From: Candidatus Saccharimonadota bacterium
GTDB lineage: Bacteria; Patescibacteriota; Saccharimonadia; Saccharimonadales; Saccharimonadaceae
Direction: 5' to 3'
Assembly (NCBI GenBank): GCA_017511865.1
Contig: JAFWIQ010000001.1
Location: 1 to 38,137, forward strand
Length of the DNA stretch: 38,137 nucleotides
The stretch's first letter is position 1. Each line of letters starts with the position of its first letter. Both the position numbers and the translations under genes were made by a program. Of the stretch, positions 32,029-38,137 are shown piece by piece. The notes beneath the pieces are model-generated. The model worked only from the letters and a program-made list of their open reading frames with translations, was not told the DNA's origin and did not search any database.

Positions 32029-32035
32029 AAAGGGG

Positions 32036-32509
32036 CTATTCGGCTCTTTTGGGGCCACCGCCATGTTTATCCGCTCGGAAACGATATACTTCTTTACGCC
32101 ATTGATCAAATTCTTCTCTCTGTCTTGGGCTAAACCTTGTTTGTTTCCATTGATAACCAAGCCGTTTCATTTCTTTCGTAACGGTTTCCAGTGACGGGCG
32201 CGTGCCGGGTTCTATGTAGAGTGGGTTGCGTGCACGATTAAGAGCGACGTCCAGATTCCCTTTTTTTCGTTCTTCTCTGAGCGCTGCTGCTCTTTCCCAG
32301 AACCAATACATATGACTGTCAAAAAACAACTGAAACGCACTATATCCAACGGGGCCAAATGCTTTGCGAACGGTGTCAACGAATTTGATTTTTGCTTCGT
32401 CGGGCATCGCCATAAACTCATCCCAACTTACCATGGGTATGGACGCAATTAAGTCCTCTCTGGTTTCTGGTTCAACTTGTTTTCCTTGAGTATGTTGCAC
32501 ATTATTCAC
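32036..32509 (-). CDS. Hypothetical soluble protein of the island
   Basis: 157 residues, charged, without signal or membrane segment. Features: VSWDEFMAMPDEAKIKFVDT, an aromatic stretch FFDSHMYWFWERAAALREE, and a basic C-terminal half (KEMKRLGYQWKQTRFSPRQRE, RADKHGGGPKRAE) that could bind nucleic acid. I recognise no family. GTG start at 32509 with AAGGAG eight bases upstream, a much better ribosome site than most genes here. Its + strand shows C over G (9 G against 18 C in 32281-32340), opposite to the window, which points to transfer. A long structured leader precedes it. Confidence 0.7.
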   Translation of the reverse strand: MNNVQHTQGKQVEPETREDLIASIPMVSWDEFMAMPDEAKIKFVDTVRKAFGPVGYSAFQLFFDSHMYWFWERAAALREERKKGNLDVALNRARNPLYIEPGTRPSLETVTKEMKRLGYQWKQTRFSPRQREEFDQWRKEVYRFRADKHGGGPKRAE

Positions 32510-32532
32510 TTAGATCACTCCTTAATATTTTT

Positions 32533-32596
32533 CTGCGGAATAAACTTAGCCGCAGGATAGGAACGTCAGATTATTATGACGCGTCCTATTCTGCGG
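32533..32596 (-). promoter_or_regulatory. Leader with alternative hairpins ahead of the island gene
   Basis: CCGCAG at 32550-32555 can pair with CTGCGG at 32533-32538 (short hairpin) or, as part of a 19-base arm (32550-32568), with 32577-32596 (about 18 bp, one G-U and a one-base bulge, loop of eight). The two folds exclude each other and the short one is nearer the ribosome site. It could be a cis-regulatory switch or the end of a mobile element. Confidence 0.55.
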
Positions 32597-32786
32597 CCAA
32601 AACAATAAATTAAAGGGCAATTTATATGAATAAATACAGTTAATATTGTAGCATATTTTCTTAAAAAAGCAAATTTATATCAATTCAACACTCTAGGAAA
32701 TATTTATTCTCCATTAGGTTGGGCTATGTCTATGCTATTTTTTGGTCTAGGTTATTAAATGAGGTTTTAACAGCTCCACAACAGAG
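32597..32786 (+). pseudogene. Gene-poor stretch with a possible C-terminal coding remnant
   Basis: AT-rich with no complete gene. On the + strand one frame is open from about 32634 to a TAA at 32757-32759. It ends with SPLGWAMSMLFFGLGY, which looks like a membrane-protein terminus. No in-frame start with a ribosome site exists, so it may be a broken gene tail. The evidence is weak. Confidence 0.25.
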
Positions 32787-32809
32787 AAAAAACGACCTAA
32801 AACGGTCGT
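32787..32809 (-). terminator. Terminator of tRNA-Pro (UGG)
   Basis: Minus strand: acgacc/ggtcgt (32792-32797, 32804-32809), loop of six, then TTTTTT (32792-32787). It lies 11 bases after the tRNA CCA. Confidence 0.85.
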
Positions 32810-32820
32810 CATTTATCCTA

Positions 32821-32896
32821 TGGTCTGGGTGACAGGACTTGAACCTGCGACCTCGACTTCCCAAAAGTCGCGCGCTACCAACTGTGCTACACCCAG
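32821..32896 (-). tRNA. tRNA-Pro (anticodon UGG)
   Basis: Minus strand: CTGGGTG/CACCCAG, discriminator A, CCA encoded (complement of 32821-32824). The anticodon loop TTTGGGA gives TGG. With the other two genes at 30.7-30.8 kb, three proline isoacceptors lie within 2.2 kb. Confidence 0.95.
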
Positions 32897-32960
32897 ATGT
32901 TTTTATTTTATCATATTTTTGGTAAATATGGTAGAATAAAAAGATAAAGGAGAAATTTAC

Positions 32961-34883
32961 GTGGCGGAAAATATATCTAAAAAGCCGACGAATCGGAACG
33001 GGAAGAATGCTTCTAATACGGTAAGAAGTGTGCTGTTTACGTTTATTTTGATTTGTTTTGGTGCGTTTTTGATTGCTAATATGAATTATGGCAACGTTGA
33101 AAAAAAGGAAGTGCCGATTTCGGAGGTAGTGGCTAGGGCTAATGACCCCGAGGGTAATATTGCTAAGATTACTGTGGTGGGTAATAATTTGGAAATCACC
33201 TTGAAGGGTAATGATTTTGCGACGGAGACATCAAGAAAAGATGGTGCGGGCACTTTGTATGATCAAGGGTTGATTAACTATTGCGACGGGAAGGAAGGCG
33301 ATGAGTTGTCCGATTGCCAGGCGAAATATCCAACGATTGAATATAAAGAGGATGTGGATGTTTGGGGGATTGTGTTTAATGTCATGTTGACTATTTTGCC
33401 AATTATAGCAATCATATTCTTCTTTAGTTGGATGATGAGGCAGGCTAATGCGGCCAATAATCAATCAATGTCCTTTGGGAAGTCACGGGCAAGATTGTAT
33501 GGTCCAGACAAGAAAAAAGTGACGTTTAAAGATGTGGCGGGTAATGAATCTGCCAAACAGGACTTGGTGGAAATTGTGGACTTCTTGAAGAATCCAAAGA
33601 AATACGAGAAATTGGGTGCGAAGATTCCTCGAGGGGTGCTTCTTGCTGGCGATCCGGGTACTGGTAAGACTTTGATGGCTAGGGCGGTGGCCGGAGAGGC
33701 GGATGTGCCATTCTTTTCAATTTCTGGTTCGGAATTTGCGGAAATGTTTGTGGGCGTGGGTGCGAGCCGGGTACGAGATTTGTTCTCTAAGGCAAAGAAG
33801 AACTCACCGTCAATTATCTTTATTGACGAAATTGATGCGGTGGCACATAAACGTGATGCGAGAGGTGGTGCAGGGCGCGAAGATGAGCAGACTTTGAACC
33901 AAATTTTGGTGGAAATGGACGGGTTTGATAATGATTCTGGGGTGATTGTGATGGCGGCAACAAACCGCGTAGATATGCTCGATAAAGCGTTGCTTCGTCC
34001 GGGGCGATTTGATAGGCATGTAAATGTAACTTTGCCAGAAAGAAAAGATCGTTTGGAAATTTTGAAAGTGCATTTTAAGGGGAAGCCAGTGGAAGAAAAC
34101 GTGGACCTCGAGGCTTTGGCAAAGAAGACGGCTGGGTCTTCGGGCGCGGACCTTGCGAATATTGCAAATGAAGCAGCGATTACGGCGGCGCGTGAGGGGC
34201 ATAAGGCGATTTCGAACCATGATTTAACTGAGGCATTTGAGAGGGTGGCGATTGGACCAGAGAGAAAATCAAAAGTCATGAACGATAAAGAAAAGAAAAT
34301 TACGGCATATCATGAGGCGGGGCACGCCATTGTGGGGCATGTGTTGCCGGATTCAGATCCAGTACATAAAGTTACTATTATTCCGCGAGGGTCTACTGGC
34401 GGTGTGACGTGGTTTTTGCCACCAGAGGATAGAAACTATAAAAATATTTATGAATTGAAAGATATTTTGGCGCGAGCGATGGGTGGCAGAATGGCGGAAA
34501 AATTGATATTTGGTAAGGATGCGGTGACGACTGGGGCTTCGTCTGACCTTAAAAACGTGGCAGAGTTGGCAAAGTCTATGATTACACAAGAGGGAATGGG
34601 GGAAGGATTGAGAAACTTGGTATTTCCTGGTGAGGAGACTGGTTATTATACGATTACGACCGGTAAACCATATTCGGAAAAAACTGCTGAGTTGATTGAT
34701 GCGGAAATTAAAAAATTGTCAGATGAAGCATCAAAGCGAGCTGAGGATGTTTTGAAAGCTAATAAAGCAGTGTTAGATAAATTGGCAGAAGAATTGTTGG
34801 CGCATGAAACATTGGAAGAAGCAGAACTTGCGCCGATTTTGAAGCCAGCAAAAATGCCAGAATCAGCAAAATTATATAAATAA
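32961..34883 (+). CDS. ftsH: ATP-dependent zinc metalloprotease FtsH
   Basis: Hexameric membrane AAA+ protease degrading misassembled membrane proteins and short-lived regulators. 640 residues, normal length. Two membrane helices (about 22-43 and 135-157) flank the extracytoplasmic domain. AAA+ part: Walker A GDPGTGKTLMARA near 230, pore loop region FAEMFVGVGASRVRD, Walker B IIFIDEIDA, second region of homology RVDMLDKALLRPGRFDR. Zinc motif HEAGH near residue 450, third ligand in the ASSDLKNV region. GTG start with AAAGGAG eight bases upstream. The M1 aminopeptidase gene starts 13 bases after the stop, an operon of a protease and a peptidase. Confidence 0.97.
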   Translation: MAENISKKPTNRNGKNASNTVRSVLFTFILICFGAFLIANMNYGNVEKKEVPISEVVARANDPEGNIAKITVVGNNLEITLKGNDFATETSRKDGAGTLYDQGLINYCDGKEGDELSDCQAKYPTIEYKEDVDVWGIVFNVMLTILPIIAIIFFFSWMMRQANAANNQSMSFGKSRARLYGPDKKKVTFKDVAGNESAKQDLVEIVDFLKNPKKYEKLGAKIPRGVLLAGDPGTGKTLMARAVAGEADVPFFSISGSEFAEMFVGVGASRVRDLFSKAKKNSPSIIFIDEIDAVAHKRDARGGAGREDEQTLNQILVEMDGFDNDSGVIVMAATNRVDMLDKALLRPGRFDRHVNVTLPERKDRLEILKVHFKGKPVEENVDLEALAKKTAGSSGADLANIANEAAITAAREGHKAISNHDLTEAFERVAIGPERKSKVMNDKEKKITAYHEAGHAIVGHVLPDSDPVHKVTIIPRGSTGGVTWFLPPEDRNYKNIYELKDILARAMGGRMAEKLIFGKDAVTTGASSDLKNVAELAKSMITQEGMGEGLRNLVFPGEETGYYTITTGKPYSEKTAELIDAEIKKLSDEASKRAEDVLKANKAVLDKLAEELLAHETLEEAELAPILKPAKMPESAKLYK

Positions 34884-34896
34884 GTTGGAGGTAGGC

Positions 34897-37389
34897 GTGG
34901 AAAAATTATTGGATTATTTTGTGCCAGAAAAGTATATACTGGATATTGCGATTGATAAGCATGCAAAGACGATTGATGGGGTGGTTGTGGTTTTGGGCGA
35001 AGTTTTGCAGGAGACGGTGAAGTTTCATGCGGTTGATTTGAAAATAACAGACGTACTGGTGAATGGTAAAAAAGTCAAATTTGAGGCGGATGGAGAGGTG
35101 CTGGAGATTCCTGGAACGAAGCTAGGCGAAGCGGAAATTACTATATATTATAATGGTACGTTGAATGAAAATATGGAGGGGGCGTATTTGTCTACCTATG
35201 AACATGAAGGCAGAACCGAAACGATTGTGGCGACGCAGTTTGAATCGCATTATGCGCGAGAGGCGTTTCCATGTATTGATGAGCCAGCAGCCAAAGCGGT
35301 GTTTGAGTTGACACTGTCTGTGCCGGATACGGAGGATATGATTTTGGCTAATACGCCAGAGGCTAAAGTTCAACTCGGGGTATTTCGGAGCGCGGCAGCG
35401 CGAGAGATAGCGCCGTCCGCCCGTGGCGACGGGCCGGACGGACGCGGCCCCGAGGTGAATTTTAGCTCTGGTGGTAAAACAATATCGTTTGAACCGACGC
35501 CAAGAATGTCAACATATTTACTAGCTTGGGTGATTGGGAAATTTCATGGTAAGACAGTGACAAATAAACATGGCGTAGAAATTACGACTTATTGCGCTTT
35601 AAATCAAAACGTAGATGCGGTGGATTTTGCAAATGAAATTGCGGCTAAGAGTTTGGAGTTTTATGATGATAATTTTGGGGTGCCATATCCTTTAAAAAAA
35701 TTGGATCAAGTGGCTTTGCCAGATTTTGAAGCAGGTGCGATGGAAAACTGGGGATTAGTAACTTATCGCGAGTCGATGTTGCTTGTTGGGGAATCTGCGA
35801 CTTTGGGAGATAAAAAAAGCGTAGCAATGACGGTGGCGCATGAGTTGTCACACCAATGGTTTGGTGATCTAGTGACGATGGCATGGTGGGATGATTTGTG
35901 GCTGAATGAATCTTTTGCTTCAATAATGGAGTATTATGCAGTAGATGCTATCCATCCAGAATACAAAATTTTTGAGGGATTTTTTACGCGAGATTGCTGT
36001 GCGGCGCTACTGAGAGATGCTTATTTTGGCGTGCAGTCAGTACATCAAGAAGTGAAGGACCCGGCGGAAATTGCAACATTGTTTGACGCTGCAATTGTGT
36101 ATGCAAAAGGGGCAAGGTTGATGCTGATGGTGATTAGGTTGATGGGATGGGAAAACTTTTGCAAAGGAATTAAAGATTATTTTAAGAAGTTTCAATATAA
36201 AAATACAGTTGGCGATGATTTGTGGAATAGCCTGAAGCCGTATGCAGATTTTGATCCAAAGAAATTGGTACATGCGTTTATTGATGAGCCTGGTTATCCG
36301 GTAATTACGAATGAGGCTGGGGATTTTGATAAGTTTTCGCAGAAGAGATTTTTGCTTGACGGGCCTTTGGTGGAGGAAGAGTGGCCGTTGCCAGAGATTG
36401 CGGAAGACATGTCTGGGCATTACATTTTGAATTTGAGCGAAAAAGAATTTAAACAGCGTTTAGAGAATTTTGACGAGTTGGGGATTGAAGAAAAATTGCG
36501 GTTACTGATTGATCGGGATTTGGTTACGAAGTCTGGATTACAAAGTGCGACATCTTTGGTTCCGTTGGCTTTGGAATTTAAAAATAACGATTCGGCTTCG
36601 GTGTGGAATAAAGTTGCAGGGTTGATGGGCAATTTGGGTATATATTTTGATGATGATTCGGAAGAAGAAAAGTTATTTAAGAAATATGTTTTGCAGTTGG
36701 TTGATGAAAAATTAAACGAAGTGGGGATAAAAACGAGACAAGGCGATGATGAAAATATGATTCGTCTGCGAGCGAATTTGATGGGGTTGGATTATTTTGC
36801 GGAGGACGTGGATAGATTTAAGATTCTCGCAAAAATGTATGATGATGATTATAACAAAATGGATTCGGAGGTTCGGAGTGATATTTTGAGCGCAAAGGTC
36901 TATTTGGAGCCAGAAATTGTAGATGAGTTTTTGGAAAAATATAAGACAATAGTGGATCCGGATGTGAAATTTGACTTCTTGGCGGCGGCGACTTTGGTAA
37001 AGGATGAGAAATATTTGGAAAAAATGCTGAATTTGCTTGGAGATATTAAGATTGTGAAGCCACAAGATCAGTTATATTTATTTGTTTATCTTTATCGGAA
37101 TCCCAAGTCCAAAAAACAGACGTTTGAGTGGTTGACGAAGCATTGGAAGCTGGTGAAAGAGATGGGCGGAGAAAAAACGCTTAGCGATTATCCAATGTTG
37201 GTTGCAAGGTTAGCGAGAACGGAAGAAGAATTGGAAAAATTTGTGGAGTTCTTTGGGCCAATGCGAGAAGATTCGGCTTTGAAACGGGCGATTGAAATCG
37301 GCGAAAATGAGATTCGGGCAAGGGTAAAATTGATTCGTGAGAATAAAGACGCGGTATATAAAACTTTGAAGAAATATACTATTGTATGA
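34897..37389 (+). CDS. pepN: M1 family aminopeptidase (PepN/ERAP-like), with in-frame palindromic element
   Basis: Removes N-terminal residues from peptides, probably finishing products of FtsH and other proteases. 830 residues. N-terminal beta domain, then GAMENWGLVTYRE near residue 280, zinc site HELSHQWFGDLVT with NESFA downstream, and the long helical C-terminal domain. GTG at 34897 is preferred since GGAGG lies five bases upstream; an in-frame TTG four codons earlier overlaps the ribosome site. Residues about 156-190 (VFRSAAAREIAPSARG and on) are not family sequence; they are encoded by the same GC-rich palindromic element found reversed in uvrD. They fall between the beta strands of the N-terminal domain, where a loop could accept them. 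Confidence 0.94.
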   Translation: MEKLLDYFVPEKYILDIAIDKHAKTIDGVVVVLGEVLQETVKFHAVDLKITDVLVNGKKVKFEADGEVLEIPGTKLGEAEITIYYNGTLNENMEGAYLSTYEHEGRTETIVATQFESHYAREAFPCIDEPAAKAVFELTLSVPDTEDMILANTPEAKVQLGVFRSAAAREIAPSARGDGPDGRGPEVNFSSGGKTISFEPTPRMSTYLLAWVIGKFHGKTVTNKHGVEITTYCALNQNVDAVDFANEIAAKSLEFYDDNFGVPYPLKKLDQVALPDFEAGAMENWGLVTYRESMLLVGESATLGDKKSVAMTVAHELSHQWFGDLVTMAWWDDLWLNESFASIMEYYAVDAIHPEYKIFEGFFTRDCCAALLRDAYFGVQSVHQEVKDPAEIATLFDAAIVYAKGARLMLMVIRLMGWENFCKGIKDYFKKFQYKNTVGDDLWNSLKPYADFDPKKLVHAFIDEPGYPVITNEAGDFDKFSQKRFLLDGPLVEEEWPLPEIAEDMSGHYILNLSEKEFKQRLENFDELGIEEKLRLLIDRDLVTKSGLQSATSLVPLALEFKNNDSASVWNKVAGLMGNLGIYFDDDSEEEKLFKKYVLQLVDEKLNEVGIKTRQGDDENMIRLRANLMGLDYFAEDVDRFKILAKMYDDDYNKMDSEVRSDILSAKVYLEPEIVDEFLEKYKTIVDPDVKFDFLAAATLVKDEKYLEKMLNLLGDIKIVKPQDQLYLFVYLYRNPKSKKQTFEWLTKHWKLVKEMGGEKTLSDYPMLVARLARTEEELEKFVEFFGPMREDSALKRAIEIGENEIRARVKLIRENKDAVYKTLKKYTIV
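35364..35464 (+). mobile_element. In-frame GC-rich palindromic element in pepN (copy 2)
   Basis: 101 bp. Outer arms taaagttcaactcgggg (35364-35380) and ccccgaggtgaatttta (35448-35464) pair with one G-U and one mismatch; the inner ccgtccg/cggacgg hairpin is as in copy 1. Core 35381-35450 matches copy 1 reversed with one mismatch in 70. The outer arms differ from those of copy 1, yet are self-complementary in each. The frame is kept. Confidence 0.87.
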
Positions 37390-37429
37390 TGATGTAGCAT
37401 GGCACTAAGATTTGTAGTTTTCGGTGTTG

Positions 37430-37438
37430 TGACATAAT
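37430..37438 (+). promoter_or_regulatory. Extended -10 for a 37-codon small ORF (leaderless)
   Basis: TGACATAAT ends at 37438; the ATG at 37445 follows after six bases, the same spacing as at the other leaderless starts here. Confidence 0.5.
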
Positions 37439-37444
37439 TTAAGC

Positions 37445-37558
37445 ATGAATGTTTTTGAATATGCTAAGAGGGTGGAAAGATTGGTTGATTCGATGGCGGT
37501 TGGAAAAACGCATTATTTGCAGACGAAGCTTTCTCATTATTTGAGGTTTGTGGTGTAG
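37445..37558 (+). CDS. Possible small protein of 37 residues
   Basis: It runs MNVFEYAKRVERLVDSMAVG and on to a TAG at 37556-37558. No ribosome site, but an extended -10 with the leaderless spacing lies ahead of it. The sequence is amphipathic and basic with no membrane segment. I recognise no family. It could also be the front of a gene truncated by rearrangement, since the next segment has a different composition. Confidence 0.4.
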   Translation: MNVFEYAKRVERLVDSMAVGKTHYLQTKLSHYLRFVV

Positions 37559-37651
37559 TAATTTTTCAGTGATGCTGTATAGTCACATTACAAAACAGTG
37601 TGGATTACTTTTTTTGCTAAGTAAGCTTACGTTCTATTCTTGCTCAACAAT
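37559..37651. other. Short intergenic stretch
   Basis: AT-rich, with a 10-bp perfect palindrome gtaagcttac (37621-37630) and the arm of a hairpin aacaatc/gattgtt (37647-37653, 37663-37669) that overlaps the end of the following minus-strand gene. No gene seen. Confidence 0.4.
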
Positions 37652-38137
37652 CTAATCAAGCGATTGTTTTAAGGTTTCTAGTGATTTTGGAGGTACCTGA
37701 GCTTCATAAAGAGCGCCATTCCACCCTCCAACCAGCATATTACCATTAGGAAGAGGGGAGATGGCATAGATGTTAGTTTCATCGCCATCTTTATCCTCAA
37801 ATCCTTCAATACGATGTTCACTTAGTTTATAAGAGCCATCTGGTTGTTTTTGGTATTCATAAAGAACACTATCTCCTCCAATTAGCATATTACCATTAGG
37901 AAGAGGGGAGATGGTATGGATGTCTGTTTCATCGCCGTCTTTATCCTCAAATCCTTCAATACGATGTTCACTTAGTTTATAAGAGCCATCTGGTTGTTTC
38001 TGGTACTCATAAAGAGCGCCGTAATGTCCTCCAATTAGCATATTACCATTAGGAAGAGGGGAGATGGTATGGATGTCTGTTTCATCGCCGTCTTTATCCT
38101 CAAATCCTTCAATACGATGTTCACTTAGTTTATAAGA
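37652..38137 (-). CDS. Tandem-repeat (beta-propeller-like) protein, partial at the window edge
   Basis: The C-terminal 161 residues are in the window; the frame is open to the right edge, so the start is outside. It consists of units of 50-51 residues, each with HRIEGFEDKDGDET, ISPLPNGNML(I/V)GG, ALYEYQKQPDGSYKLS. The pattern of a glycine-rich strand followed by YEY and a polar loop resembles blades of a WD40- or PQQ-like propeller, usually used for binding. No signal can be judged without the N-terminus. The last unit diverges and ends AQVPPKSLETLKQSLD, a probable cap. Units are almost identical at DNA level, so they arose recently. Stop TAG at 37652-37654. Confidence 0.75.
   Translation of the reverse strand, partial: SYKLSEHRIEGFEDKDGDETDIHTISPLPNGNMLIGGHYGALYEYQKQPDGSYKLSEHRIEGFEDKDGDETDIHTISPLPNGNMLIGGDSVLYEYQKQPDGSYKLSEHRIEGFEDKDGDETNIYAISPLPNGNMLVGGWNGALYEAQVPPKSLETLKQSLD
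37824..38137 (-). repeat. Tandem DNA repeats of 150-153 bp in the propeller-like gene
   Basis: The block cttagtttataaga recurs at 37821, 37971 and 38124, giving spacings of 150 and 153 (one codon difference). Long stretches between are identical by eye. The array continues beyond the window. Confidence 0.9.

Noticed and set aside
31802-32820. Prophage or defence system in the island
   Set aside because: Only one unrecognised soluble protein is present; no integrase, structural, nuclease or toxin-antitoxin motifs can be seen.
33461-34279. Long minus-strand open frame (272 codons) inside ftsH
   Set aside because: It lies wholly within the conserved AAA+ coding sequence and has low-complexity Ser-rich content typical of a reverse-frame shadow.
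1-38137. UGA read as glycine (Gracilibacteria/SR1 code)
   Set aside because: ligA, the ABC permease and the acyltransferase all end at UGA at the expected family ends, and conserved glycines use GGN codons.

Overview
The window looks like chromosomal DNA from a small-genome bacterium of the Candidate Phyla Radiation, most likely a Saccharibacteria (TM7)-type organism. This is inferred from gene content and style, not from a database match: short or missing intergenic gaps, an RNase J with a basic N-terminal extension, a MurA with a fused helix-turn-helix domain, a zinc-finger-less NAD-dependent ligase, surface proteins with InlB-type and FISUMP repeats, and leaderless promoters. UGA is used as a stop, so the code is standard and the UGA-glycine lineages are excluded. 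The + strand is rich in G and T over most of the window whichever strand the genes are on. A few segments break this skew and look acquired.

Layout. 1-510: 3' end of 23S rRNA, 5S rRNA and two terminators. 516-3150: sahH and nusA on the minus strand, nusA behind a leader that contains a terminator-like hairpin. 3159-5279: RNase J, divergent from nusA with overlapping promoters. 5295-7514: a secreted, probably wall-anchored metallo-beta-lactamase-fold protein. 7663-8942: a compact thioredoxin-reductase-like flavoprotein and a small membrane protein. 8971-9306: tRNA-Leu whose 3' end is repeated four times. 9307-11988: a GT8 / acyltransferase / GT8 operon. 12045-13322: tRNA-Cys, a Na+/Ca2+-exchanger-family antiporter and tRNA-Gly with an altered elbow. 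13353-17962: lemA, htpX, a membrane protein and ligA. 17963-18278: a chain of hairpins and tRNA-Glu. 18314-21309: a small membrane protein, pyruvate kinase and phosphoglycerate kinase. 21383-27360: HTH-MurA, an ABC exporter pair and a UvrD/PcrA helicase. 27511-32896: a large FISUMP surface protein, three tRNA-Pro genes, a SleB-like wall hydrolase and a small island of foreign composition. 32961-37389: ftsH and an M1 aminopeptidase. 37445-38137: a 37-codon small ORF and the C-terminal part of a repeat protein cut by the window edge.

Together the genes cover RNA processing and transcription control (NusA, RNase J), membrane and envelope quality control (HtpX, FtsH, LemA), envelope synthesis and remodelling (MurA, GT8 enzymes, PlsC-like acyltransferase, SleB-like hydrolase), lower glycolysis (Pgk, Pyk), DNA maintenance (LigA, UvrD) and host- or environment-facing surface proteins.

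The most unusual feature is a GC-rich palindromic element that occurs twice in opposite orientations, with a 70-bp core differing at one base, inside the reading frames of uvrD (25477-25592) and the M1 aminopeptidase (35364-35464). Both genes stay open through it. This resembles Rickettsia palindromic elements but in an unrelated genomic background. An unrelated insertion of about 110 bp lies inside ligA. Other points to check are the four tRNA-Leu 3'-end copies, the U19-A56 substitution in tRNA-Gly, the NusA leader attenuator, a constant -10/ATG spacing at several leaderless starts, and a FISUMP gene whose middle third has inverted GC skew.
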